Shown here in pieces: positions 34,738-42,252 of a stretch of 46,344 nucleotides of DNA. The position numbers were made by a program, and so were the translations under genes. The notes below the pieces were generated by a model that was not told the DNA's origin, made no database searches, and worked only from the letters and a program-made list of their open reading frames with translations. Positions within the stretch are counted from its first letter, which is position 1. Every line of letters starts with the position of its first letter. Source of the DNA: Siminovitchia fortis (lineage in GTDB: Bacteria > Bacillota > Bacilli > Bacillales > Bacillaceae_C); assembly GCF_003605365.2 (NCBI RefSeq), contig NZ_QYTU02000030.1, positions 1 through 46,344 on the forward strand, written 5' to 3'.

Positions 34738-36018
34738 CTATTCATTCGTCAAATTCAATTTTTCCAACAGCTTAAAGAACAGGCTCAAAACGATCGCCAC
34801 AACGGTTGCAAGTCCCATTCCCGACAACGGAACGGTTCCGATCTTGATGGATGCTCCGCTGATTCCGATGGCAAGGACGACACAAGTCAAAATCATGTTG
34901 TAAGACACGTTGTAATCTACGTTTGCCTCAACAAGCATGCGGATGCCGCTGACGGCAATGATTCCGAATAATAACAGCGAGATGCCGCCCATGACCGGAG
35001 TCGGAATGGAAGAGATCAGAGCTGCCAATTTTCCGCAAAAAGATAGAAGGACAGCAATAACCGAGGCAATTCCGATAATCCAAGTTGAGTATACTCGGGT
35101 GATAGCCAGAACGCCGATATTTTCCCCATATGTCGTATTCGGAGTGGATCCGACAAAGCTTGAGATGATCGTTGAAATACCGTTACTCATTAATGACCGG
35201 TCGAGACCGGGATCTTTTACCAAATCTTTTTTTACAATATTGCCCGTTACAACAAGGTGGCCGATGTGTTCCGGAACAAGCACCAGGGCAGCTGGAAGAA
35301 TCAGCAGGACATCCGCCCAGTTGAATTTCATCGCATAATAAGTCGGAGCGGAAATCCAGGCTGCATCCCGAACGGCCGTCAAATCCACCATGTTCATGGC
35401 AAGAGCTATGATGTACCCTGAAACAATGCCGATGAGAATCGGGATGATTTTCAAAAAGCCGCGCATGGTCACCCAGCAAATAATCGTGATGGCCAATGTC
35501 AGCAACGAGACGGTAATTACCTTCGGATCGGCTGCCCATGTGTCGGGGGCATCGGCGGGTTTCAACAGTCCTGCCATGTCAGCCGCGGTAGGAACAAGCT
35601 CCAATCCGATGACGGCTACGATGGCGCCCATGGCTGCTGGCGGGAAGATCACGTCAATCCAGGCGGTTCCTACAAGTTTGACTATCAATGCAATAATGAC
35701 GAGCGTTACTCCGACCGCAAGGAAGCCTCCAAGTGCATAAGCATATCCTTCCCCTCCTGCATATTTGGACAATACAGCAAAAACAGGGGAGATAAAGGCA
35801 AAGCTTGATCCGAGATAAGCAGGGATTTTCCCTTTTGTAATAAAAATATAAAGCAGTGTGCCAAGACCGTTCATCAGCAGGATCGTCGCGGGGTCCACTT
35901 CAAACAGGAGCGGTACCAGGACAGTGGAGCCGAACATGGCAAATAAATGCTGGAAACTGAGCGGAAGGCTCTGCAGGATGGGCAAACGCTCATCCACCTG
36001 GATTTCTCTTTGACTCAT
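34738..36018 (-). CDS. pyrP: Uracil permease (UraA/PyrP)
   Basis: 426-residue nucleobase:cation symporter-2 family carrier with 12-14 hydrophobic segments. Conserved are QHLFAMFGSTVLVP near the N-terminus, the substrate-site segment LPAALVLVPEHIGHL with its Glu, and STPNTTYGENIGVLAITRVYS. The leader carries a PyrR-type attenuator, which assigns it to uracil rather than purine uptake. The start is ATG 36018 after GGAGAG. It stands apart from any pyrimidine biosynthetic genes. Confidence 0.92.
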   Translation of the reverse strand: MSQREIQVDERLPILQSLPLSFQHLFAMFGSTVLVPLLFEVDPATILLMNGLGTLLYIFITKGKIPAYLGSSFAFISPVFAVLSKYAGGEGYAYALGGFLAVGVTLVIIALIVKLVGTAWIDVIFPPAAMGAIVAVIGLELVPTAADMAGLLKPADAPDTWAADPKVITVSLLTLAITIICWVTMRGFLKIIPILIGIVSGYIIALAMNMVDLTAVRDAAWISAPTYYAMKFNWADVLLILPAALVLVPEHIGHLVVTGNIVKKDLVKDPGLDRSLMSNGISTIISSFVGSTPNTTYGENIGVLAITRVYSTWIIGIASVIAVLLSFCGKLAALISSIPTPVMGGISLLLFGIIAVSGIRMLVEANVDYNVSYNMILTCVVLAIGISGASIKIGTVPLSGMGLATVVAIVLSLFFKLLEKLNLTNE

Positions 36019-36055
36019 CTTTTTCTCTCCAATTCATGTTATTTTTGAAAATGAA

Positions 36056-36170
36056 AAGCACCTTACCTCAAAGGCAAGGTGCTTGGCTACATTTCCACAG
36101 CAAAATTGACGCGCGAAAAGTTTCTCATGCGTAGCGCACCTTGTCAGCCTCACGGGACTGGTTTAAAGGT
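36056..36170 (-). promoter_or_regulatory. PyrR-dependent attenuator leader of the uracil permease
   Basis: In the minus-strand leader ACCTTTAAACCAGTCCCGTG, continuing AGGCTGACAAGGT (36170-36138), matches the PyrR binding loop. Further on, AAGCACCTTGCC pairs with GGTAAGGTGCTT (36084-36056), followed by a T-rich stretch, as the terminator. CAAGGT of the binding loop can compete for that stem. UMP/PyrR should lower permease expression. Confidence 0.85.
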
Positions 36171-36259
36171 ATTTTTAGATATAATTATCAAAAATATTAT
36201 GTCAGCTGTCCGATTGAAAGTCAATCGTTTTTGTCAAAAATATCAAAATATGTCCGTTC

Positions 36260-37504
36260 CTATTTAAATTCTTCTGCACGTTCCTCAAACAGCTTCACGA
36301 TTTCCACAATCGTCTGCACCGATTTTTCCATCACGTCGACTGACACAAACTCATAAGGACCGTGGAAGTTTTCTCCGCCGGTAAAAATATTCGGAGTGGG
36401 CAGTCCCATAAAAGAGAGCTGGGATCCGTCGGTTCCGCCGCGAATTGGTGAGATGTCCGGTTCGATGCCCAATTTTTTCATCGCATCTGAAGCAATTTCG
36501 ACAATTTCTTTTACGGGCTCGATTTTCTCCCGCATATTGTAATATTGGTCTTTCAATTCTAACCGGATCCTGTCTTGTCCATACTTTTCTCCCAGTTCCT
36601 CGGCAATCTGCTCCATGAATGCTTTCTTTTTCTCAAACTTTTTCCTGTCAAAATCCCGGATGATGTAATGAAGCACGGTTTCTTCCACATTGCCTTCAAA
36701 AGAAAGGAGGTGGTAAAAGCCTTCATATCCTTCAGTTAATTCAGGGACTTCATCGGCGGGGAGGCGGTTATGGAATTGGATGGCGATGGCTTGAGAGTTG
36801 ACCATGATCCCTTTCGCAGTTCCCGGATGGATATTTGTCCCTTTGACAGTCAGCTTGGCGCTTGCGGCATTGAAACTTTCATATTCCAGCTGTCCGATTT
36901 TTCCTCCGTCAACAGTATAGGCGAATGAGGCATTGAAAGCTTGGACATCAAAGCGGTGCGGGCCTCTTCCGATTTCCTCATCCGGAGTGAAAGCGACTCT
37001 TACCTTTCCATGTTTGATTTCCGGATGCTTCAACAAATAATCCATCGCCGTTATGATTTCTGCGATTCCGGCTTTATTGTCTGCGCCAAGCAGCGTTGTC
37101 CCGTCCGTTGTGATAAGCGTATGGCCTTTGCACTCAGCAAGCGAAGGGAATGCTTTTGGCGACAGGACGATCTGTTTTTCTTGATTCAATATGATATCTT
37201 TCCCGTCATAGTTTTCCACGATTTGAGGATTTACGTTTTTTCCCGTAAAATCTGTCGCTGTATCGATATGCGCCAAAAATCCGATGGTCGGCACTTCTTT
37301 TTCCGTGTTGGCCGGAAGGGTCGCCATAACGTATCCGTTTTCGTCGATCGTCACTTCTTTCATGCCGATTGATTCCAATTCTTTTACCAATTGATTGGCC
37401 AATGTCAGTTGTCCAGGTGTGGAAGGGCATGTGTCACTGTTCTCATTGGATTGCGTATCCACTTTTACATACGAAGTAAACCTGTCAATAATATCATTTT
37501 TCAC
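36260..37504 (-). CDS. pepT: Peptidase T (tripeptide aminopeptidase)
   Basis: 414-residue M20B zinc peptidase that removes the N-terminal residue of tripeptides in the cytoplasm. The metal-site segments are [34 protein letters not shown] and [28 protein letters not shown] with [11 protein letters not shown] marks PepT. The start is GTG 37504, nine bases after AAAGGAG. Separate from the HxlR gene upstream because a terminator lies between. Confidence 0.96.
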   Translation of the reverse strand: MKNDIIDRFTSYVKVDTQSNENSDTCPSTPGQLTLANQLVKELESIGMKEVTIDENGYVMATLPANTEKEVPTIGFLAHIDTATDFTGKNVNPQIVENYDGKDIILNQEKQIVLSPKAFPSLAECKGHTLITTDGTTLLGADNKAGIAEIITAMDYLLKHPEIKHGKVRVAFTPDEEIGRGPHRFDVQAFNASFAYTVDGGKIGQLEYESFNAASAKLTVKGTNIHPGTAKGIMVNSQAIAIQFHNRLPADEVPELTEGYEGFYHLLSFEGNVEETVLHYIIRDFDRKKFEKKKAFMEQIAEELGEKYGQDRIRLELKDQYYNMREKIEPVKEIVEIASDAMKKLGIEPDISPIRGGTDGSQLSFMGLPTPNIFTGGENFHGPYEFVSVDVMEKSVQTIVEIVKLFEERAEEFK

Positions 37505-37564
37505 TTTGAAAAACTCCTTTCCCTTTATTATTTATCTTAATGGGGGATAATACACAATATAAAG

Positions 37565-37596
37565 ATGCCGATTGACTCATTCTGAGCAATCGGCAT
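37565..37596 (-). terminator. Terminator of the HxlR regulator gene
   Basis: ATGCCGATTG pairs with CAATCGGCAT directly behind the minus-strand stop, followed by a T-rich stretch. Confidence 0.65.
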
Positions 37597-37914
37597 TTAT
37601 TCAGCAGGAATTTCAACCCATTTTTCAGCCCATGAGGCAATTTCATTCATAAGCGGCTTGAGTGCCATCCCTTTTTCGGTCAAAGAGTATTCAATTCTAA
37701 CCGGTGTTTCGGGGTATACCTGTCTTTTGACAATTCCCTCTTTTTCCAGATCTTTTAAACGCTCAGACAGGACACGCGCACTGATCGGCATCGACGCCTC
37801 CACCGTACAAAAGCGCTGCGGGCCGTTCAGCAGCTGGTATATAATCAGTCCGGTCCAACGCTGTCCCAATATGCTCATGGCTTTTTCAAATCTAGGACAT
37901 GTGTTTCCGTTCAT
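37597..37914 (-). CDS. HxlR/YodB-family transcriptional regulator
   Basis: 105-residue MarR-like winged-helix protein of the HxlR family. Cys5 near the N-terminus (MNGNTCPRFEKAM) corresponds to the redox cysteine of the quinone sensor YodB, and ILGQRWTGLIIYQLLNGPQRF plus SARVLSERLKDLEKEGIVKRQVYPETPVRIEY are the family's helix-turn-helix and wing. It is likely a thiol-based repressor of the divergent nitroreductase. The start is ATG 37914 after GAGGTGA. GTG 37923 is inside that site. Confidence 0.87.
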   Translation of the reverse strand: MNGNTCPRFEKAMSILGQRWTGLIIYQLLNGPQRFCTVEASMPISARVLSERLKDLEKEGIVKRQVYPETPVRIEYSLTEKGMALKPLMNEIASWAEKWVEIPAE

Positions 37915-37958
37915 ACTGTTCACCTCGATAATTAAATTATATCATTAATTGTTTCTTC

Positions 37959-38004
37959 TTGACAGACAAAATAAACTAATTTATAGTTGCTTACGTAAAG
38001 TAAG
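37959..38004 (+). promoter_or_regulatory. Nitroreductase promoter with palindromic operator
   Basis: TTGACA (37959-37964), 17 bp, TATAGT (37982-37987). Immediately after lies CTTACGTAAAGTAAG (37990-38004), with CTTAC/GTAAG arms, the type of element bound by HxlR-family repressors. It lies between the divergent regulator and nitroreductase genes. Confidence 0.7.
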
Positions 38005-38109
38005 TTGAGGGGTTTGATCCCACAAAAAAATGCTTGGATTTCCAAGGAAAGTGGAACAATAAAAATGAAAGATCCATCAGGAATCTATAAAGAAAAGGGG
38101 AATTTCACC

Positions 38110-38718
38110 ATGATTAAAACAAAACAGGATTTTTATACTGCTGTCAAGGAAAGACGTTCGATTTATGGAATCAGCAAGGAATCACCGATTTCCGATGAAA
38201 AGATTGAAGAATTGATTGAATATGCCATCAAGCATGCGCCGTCTTCTTTTAACTCACAAAGTGCCAGAGTGGTGCTTCTTCTTGGGGAAAACCATGATAA
38301 ACTCTGGAATATAACGGAAGCGGTATTAAGGGAGATAGTTCCTGAAGACCAATTCGAGCCAACCGCGAAAAAAATGGAAGGTTTCCGCAACGGTTATGGA
38401 ACTGTCTTGTTTTTCGAGGATCAAGAGGTTGTAAAAGGTTTGCAGGAGCAATTCCCAACCTATGCGGATAAATTCCCGGATTATGCCTTGCAATCATCCG
38501 GAATGCTTCAATACATCGTTTGGACAGCATTGGAGTTGGAAGGCTTCGGCGCTACCTTGCAGCATTATCAGCCGCTGATTGATGAGGCTGTCCAAGAAAT
38601 TTGGAATGTTCCTGAAAGCTGGACATTGCTGGCGCAGATGCCATTTGGCAAACCGACGGCTGCTCCAGGGGAAAAACAATTCCAAAGCATGGATGAAAGG
38701 TTTAAGGTATTTAAATAA
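38110..38718 (+). CDS. Nitroreductase-family oxidoreductase
   Basis: 202 residues, FMN-dependent nitroreductase fold of the oxygen-insensitive small subgroup. It starts MIKTKQDFYTAVKERRSIYG, and ERRSIYGISKESPIS with HAPSSFNSQSARVVLL hold the flavin phosphate. The substrate is probably a quinone or nitroaromatic compound, judged from the YodB-like regulator next door. The start is ATG 38110 after AAGGGGAA. The frame is open from 38005, but that start would be in the untranslated leader. Confidence 0.88.
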   Translation: MIKTKQDFYTAVKERRSIYGISKESPISDEKIEELIEYAIKHAPSSFNSQSARVVLLLGENHDKLWNITEAVLREIVPEDQFEPTAKKMEGFRNGYGTVLFFEDQEVVKGLQEQFPTYADKFPDYALQSSGMLQYIVWTALELEGFGATLQHYQPLIDEAVQEIWNVPESWTLLAQMPFGKPTAAPGEKQFQSMDERFKVFK

Positions 38719-38728
38719 TACAGACTAT

Positions 38729-38879
38729 AAGAAAAGCGCAAGCGCCCGTTTAGCGACGTACAAACTGGAGCACTCCGCAATGAGATAAAGGAAACACGGC
38801 GACGGAGGAGCCGATGTTGACTTATTGTAGTGGAGGAGTGCGAAGTTTGCTAGGTCGCTGGGCGCTGGAGCTGGACAAA
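38729..38879 (+). repeat. Dispersed repeat, copy 2 (short form)
   Basis: Same ends and core as the copies at 15741 and 42049. It starts AAGAAAAGCGCAAGCGCC ten bases after the nitroreductase stop and ends GGCGCTGGAGCTGGACA. It lacks the middle insert of copy 1. Confidence 0.8.
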
Positions 38880-38933
38880 GCAACGACACTTTTATATGAA
38901 TAACCATGAAAAATTTATGCTTTCTACTATAAT

Positions 38934-38966
38934 AAAGGGGTCCAATGCAGCATTGGACTCCTTTTA
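38934..38966 (+). terminator. Terminator downstream of the repeat
   Basis: GTCCAATG pairs with CATTGGAC, extended by AAGG/CCTT, with a T-run. It probably ends nitroreductase transcription. The stretch 38967-39085 shows nothing further. Confidence 0.7.
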
Positions 38967-39085
38967 TTTGTCCATTTTTCATTACTGAACAGACCTGTCA
39001 CTAACAAATCCCAAAATAGCGAACGATAAAATGAATTCAAAGCTCTCATTGAGAATTCATGTTGTTGCAGAAAAAGTTTAACTTG

Positions 39086-39140
39086 ATTGTAAACCAAAAT
39101 AAAAATTAAGTTGACAATTTAGTTTGTTATCAAGTATCCT
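39086..39140 (+). promoter_or_regulatory. BirA operator and promoter of bioY-bioB
   Basis: ATTGTAAACC (39086-39095) and AGTTGACAAT (39109-39118) form an inverted pair with a 13-bp spacer, matching the Gram-positive BirA operator (TTGTTAACC and complement) with few changes. The right half overlaps the -35 TTGACA (39111-39116). The -10 is TATCCT (39135-39140) after 18 bp. Biotin-loaded BirA should repress. Confidence 0.75.
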
Positions 39141-39171
39141 CTAAATATATTAAACAACAGAGGTGATAATA

Positions 39172-39762
39172 GTGGGCAGTGAAGCAATAAAGACAAAAAG
39201 CAGGCTAAAGACCTTGGATATGATTTATATCAGCTTATTTTCAGCTTTGATGATGATTGGAGCAAATATCACTTCTTTTGTTCCATTTATGGTCATTGGG
39301 GGAGTTCCCATTACGCTCCAGGCTTTCTTTGCCGTTTTGGCAGGAGCATTTCTTGGCAGCCGCCTTGGGGCCATTTCAATGGCGGTCTATGCGTTTATCG
39401 GCCTTGCGGGAGCGCCGGTGTTCGCCCGTTTTCACGGGGGGATCGGGCAGCTGCTCAGCCCAACGTTCGGATTTATCATTGCATTTATTTTTACAGCATA
39501 TATTACAGGGAAAATCATTGAAAAAAACAGCAAGGTCCATTCATATGTCATTGCAGCTTTGCTTGGGACGGCTTTCAGCTATTTATTCGGGACAAACTGG
39601 ATGTACGGAGCCTATAAATTATGGGCGGCGGCACCGGATGCTTTTTCTTATAAAGTAGCATGGATGTGGATGGCAGTTCCGCTTCCCAAAGACATATTGC
39701 TCGCCATTTTGGCAGGGTTATTTGCACATCGGATGCAGGGAATTGTAAAAAGGTCTAGATAA
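39172..39762 (+). CDS. bioY: Biotin transporter BioY
   Basis: 196-residue substrate-specific (S) component of a biotin ECF transporter, with six hydrophobic segments. The family motif is FMVIGGVPITLQAFFAVLAG, followed by GAPVFARFHGGIGQLLSPT. It needs the shared EcfAA'T module, which is not in this window, or acts alone as reported for some BioY proteins. The start is GTG 39172 behind AGAGGTGAT; GTG 39163 lies inside that site. bioB starts 13 bp after its stop. Confidence 0.92.
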   Translation: MGSEAIKTKSRLKTLDMIYISLFSALMMIGANITSFVPFMVIGGVPITLQAFFAVLAGAFLGSRLGAISMAVYAFIGLAGAPVFARFHGGIGQLLSPTFGFIIAFIFTAYITGKIIEKNSKVHSYVIAALLGTAFSYLFGTNWMYGAYKLWAAAPDAFSYKVAWMWMAVPLPKDILLAILAGLFAHRMQGIVKRSR

Positions 39763-39775
39763 AGGGGAGGAAAAG

Positions 39776-40786
39776 ATGAATCTATATGATGTGATTGCAG
39801 AAGCTTCTCTAGCGGGAAAAGAGTTGACGGATGAACAGGCCATGGCAGTGCTTGACTGTCCGGATGATGAATTGCTGCCCCTATTGCATGCTGCGTATAG
39901 GGTAAGAAAGAACTTTTACGGCAATAAAGTGAAACTGAATATGATCATCAATACAAAATCGGGACTTTGCCCCGAAAATTGCGGCTATTGTGCGCAGTCG
40001 ATTGTATCGAAGGCTCCGATTGAAAAATATTCCATGATGAAAAAGGATGAGATTGTCGCAGGGGCAGCCCGCGCAGCGGAGCTGAACGCCGGAACATATT
40101 GTATCGTGGCGAGCGGAAGGGGACCTGCGAACAGGGAATTGGATATCGTCGTGGATGCGGTAAAAGAAATCAAAGGCAAGCATAAAGGCATGACCGTTTG
40201 TGCCTGTCTCGGCATCTTGAAACCGGGACAGGCGGAGCGATTGAAGGAAGCGGGGGTTGACCGCTACAACCATAATATCAACACATCAAGCAATCATCAT
40301 GTGAACATCACGACTTCCCATACATACGATGACCGGGTCAACACCGTGGAAGCGGCAAAAGCATCGGGGATTTCTCCTTGTTCCGGCGTCATTATCGGCA
40401 TGAAAGAATCGAAGGAAGATGTCATTGATATGGCACGCAGTTTAAAGGTGCTGGATGCTGACTCCATTCCGGTGAACTTTCTTCATGCCGTGGACGGCAC
40501 TCCCCTCGAAGGGACCAACGAACTGGATCCGCGCTATTGCTTGAAAGTGCTTTGTCTGTTCCGTTTTATCAATCCGACAAAGGAAATCAGGATTTCGGGC
40601 GGACGGGAGGTCAATTTGCGGAGCCTGCAGCCGCTCGGATTGTATCCGGCAAATTCCATTTTCATCGGCGACTATTTGACAACGGGAGGACAAGAGGGAT
40701 CGAAGGACTGGAAAATGCTTGAGGACATGGGCTTTGAAGTGGATTTGGAGCCTTTAAATCGCGAAACAGCAAAAGCTTTGACGTAA
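39776..40786 (+). CDS. bioB: Biotin synthase BioB
   Basis: 336-residue radical-SAM enzyme inserting sulfur into dethiobiotin. The SAM cluster cysteines are Cys65, Cys69 and Cys72 (CPENCGYC). The second-cluster ligands lie in CIVASGRGP and VCACLGIL with Cys in ISPCSGVI, and YNHNINTSSNHH and RISGGREVNLR are the usual substrate-site blocks. The start is ATG after GGGGAGG. Operon of two genes, bioY-bioB; no bioA, bioF, bioD or bioW here. Confidence 0.96.
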   Translation: MNLYDVIAEASLAGKELTDEQAMAVLDCPDDELLPLLHAAYRVRKNFYGNKVKLNMIINTKSGLCPENCGYCAQSIVSKAPIEKYSMMKKDEIVAGAARAAELNAGTYCIVASGRGPANRELDIVVDAVKEIKGKHKGMTVCACLGILKPGQAERLKEAGVDRYNHNINTSSNHHVNITTSHTYDDRVNTVEAAKASGISPCSGVIIGMKESKEDVIDMARSLKVLDADSIPVNFLHAVDGTPLEGTNELDPRYCLKVLCLFRFINPTKEIRISGGREVNLRSLQPLGLYPANSIFIGDYLTTGGQEGSKDWKMLEDMGFEVDLEPLNRETAKALT

Positions 40787-40790
40787 AATC

Positions 40791-40819
40791 GAACCGGGCG
40801 GTAATCCGCCTGGTTTTAT
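40791..40819 (+). terminator. Terminator of bioY-bioB
   Basis: AACCGGGCGG pairs with TCCGCCTGGTT, with one G-T step, followed by a T-rich stretch. Confidence 0.7.
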
Positions 40820-40899
40820 TCATTTTTTTGAAAAACCATTTTTATTTACCGCCGTTTATCGTTATACTGGAAATAACGAATCGAAATTAGGTGCTGAAT

Positions 40900-41172
40900 A
40901 TGCTTGAACTAATTTTTCAGGATTCTTACACGGAATGGTTTATACCGCTGACTATCCTCATTATGTGGATTCTCAGTTTGGGCATTATTTCCCTGTCCCG
41001 TCCTGTGAATAAACAAAATTACTATCAAAATATCAAAAAAGAAAATATCTTTCTTATAACCAGAGTTTATGATGAACTTATACCACGTATCTGTCTCCAG
41101 TTCATTAAAACTGTCAGGAGGAAAGTATGTCCTGATGATGGGGATGAACATGTCCACCTTCTATTTAAATAA
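40900..41172 (+). CDS. mifM: MifM-like arrest leader peptide upstream of yidC2
   Basis: 90 residues. One transmembrane helix (about residues 14-32, FIPLTILIMWILSLGIIS) is followed by a hydrophilic domain with LITRVYDELIPRICLQF. The basic-then-acidic end RRKVCPDDGDEH is followed by VHLLFK. Position, size, single helix and an acidic C-terminal cluster match B. subtilis MifM. That peptide stalls its own ribosome (DEED region) when membrane insertion works poorly or well and so sets yidC2 translation. The last codons and stop lie in the 5' arm of the hairpin at 41157-41188. The start is ATG 40900 behind AGGTG. A -10-like TATACT is at 40863-40868. Confidence 0.68.
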   Translation: MLELIFQDSYTEWFIPLTILIMWILSLGIISLSRPVNKQNYYQNIKKENIFLITRVYDELIPRICLQFIKTVRRKVCPDDGDEHVHLLFK

Positions 41173-41188
41173 AAATTTAAATAGAAGG
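41157..41188 (+). promoter_or_regulatory. Hairpin masking the yidC2 ribosome-binding site
   Basis: CCTTCTATTTAAAT (41157-41170) and ATTTAAATAGAAGG (41175-41188) are perfect complements with a 4-nt AAAA loop. The 3' arm contains the AGAAGG of the yidC2 ribosome site. The 5' arm contains the last codons and stop of the leader peptide. A ribosome halted near codons 79-84 of the leader would prevent pairing and free the site. Confidence 0.75.
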
Positions 41189-41198
41189 GTGAGTGCAA

Positions 41199-41960
41199 TT
41201 GAAGAAAAAGTTATTTCTCTTTTTTATGCTTGTTATCACTGCCGCAATGCTTGGGGGCTGTTCAGGAGTTGCGAATCAGACCGGATTCTTTTATGATTTC
41301 TTCGTTCGGCCGTTTGCCTGGCTTATTCATGAGATCGGAATCGCTCTTGGCGGTAACTTCGGCCTGGCGCTGATCATCATCACATTGTTGATTCGTCTGG
41401 TTTTGATGCCGTTTATGCTGAAAACGTATAAAAACCAGCAGTTGATGAAAGTGAAGATGGATAAACTGAAACCGGAAATGGAAGAAATTCAAAAACGTTC
41501 CAAGCAGGCAAAAAACCAGGAGGAACAGCAGAAAATCCAACTGGAAATGATGGAGCTTTATAAAAAACACGGAGTGAACCCATTAAATATGGGATGTTTG
41601 CCGATACTCATTCAAATGCCTATATTAATGGGGCTGTATTATGCGATCCGCAGTTCAAAGGAGATAGCGTCGCATACTTTTCTTTGGTTTAATCTCGGTC
41701 ATTCGGATATGATCATGACAATCCTTGCCGGCTTAGTCTATTTTGCTCAAGCGCAGGTTTCGCTTGCGACAGTGCCGGAAGAACAGAAAAAACAAATGAG
41801 ATTATTTTCATATATGTCTCCCGTTATGATTATCTTCATTTCCTTGAATGCTCCTGCAGCTTTGCCGTTATATTGGGCGGTTGGCGGTATTTTCCTCATC
41901 ATCCAGACTTACATTGGACGAAAATACTATATGCAGCATCCAGAAAAAGCAAAAGAGTAA
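41199..41960 (+). CDS. yidC: YidC/Oxa1-family membrane protein insertase (YidC2)
   Basis: 253 residues. A lipoprotein signal ends in LGGC (Cys19 from TTG 41199), followed by the five-helix insertase core. The hydrophilic-groove arginine lies in the first core helix (ITLLIRLVLMPFMLKTY), then a charged coiled-coil hairpin (KMDKLKPEMEEIQKRSKQ) and MGCLPILIQMPILMGLYYAI. It inserts membrane proteins with or after SecYEG. The leader upstream assigns it to the regulated second copy (YqjG type) rather than SpoIIIJ. I use TTG 41199 since AAGGGTGAG lies just upstream; GTG 41193 overlaps it. Confidence 0.9.
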   Translation: MKKKLFLFFMLVITAAMLGGCSGVANQTGFFYDFFVRPFAWLIHEIGIALGGNFGLALIIITLLIRLVLMPFMLKTYKNQQLMKVKMDKLKPEMEEIQKRSKQAKNQEEQQKIQLEMMELYKKHGVNPLNMGCLPILIQMPILMGLYYAIRSSKEIASHTFLWFNLGHSDMIMTILAGLVYFAQAQVSLATVPEEQKKQMRLFSYMSPVMIIFISLNAPAALPLYWAVGGIFLIIQTYIGRKYYMQHPEKAKE

Positions 41961-41963
41961 CCC

Positions 41964-41997
41964 AAAGTGACCAGGGATTTTCCTTGGTTACTTTTTT
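41964..41997 (+). terminator. Terminator of yidC2
   Basis: AGTGACCAGGG pairs with CCTTGGTTACT, followed by six T. Confidence 0.75.
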
Positions 41998-42048
41998 GCT
42001 GTTTAAGTTTAAAATTTGGCCAAATTTTTATATGGAATGATATGGATA

Positions 42049-42196
42049 TGTCCAGCTCCAGCGCCCAGCGACTAGCAAACTTCGCCCTCCTCCACTACGA
42101 TAAGTCAACATCGGCTCGTACCTCGCCGTGTTTCCTTTATCTCATTGCGGAGTGCTCCAGTTTGTACGTCGCTAAACGGGCGCTTGCGCTTTTCTT
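42049..42196 (-). repeat. Dispersed repeat, copy 3 (short form, inverted)
   Basis: The reverse-complement orientation of the copies at 15741 and 38729. It begins TGTCCAGCTCCAGCGCCC and ends CGCTTGCGCTTTTCTT. It is nearly the same length as copy 2 and very similar to it, between the yidC2 terminator and the FAD dehydrogenase gene. Confidence 0.8.
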
Positions 42197-42252
42197 TATC
42201 TGTTTGTGTTATCATTTAAGCAAAAGATCAAATTAATGGGGAGAGAAATGAC

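Noticed and set aside
40909-41157. Minus-strand 82-codon frame opposite the MifM-like leader
   Set aside because: No ribosome site, and the plus strand has the better start, a transmembrane helix, and fitting context.
42160-42236. Short open frames across the dispersed repeats (for example ending in LYVAKRALALFF)
   Set aside because: The same peptide appears at every repeat copy in different contexts because of the repeat DNA; no ribosome sites.
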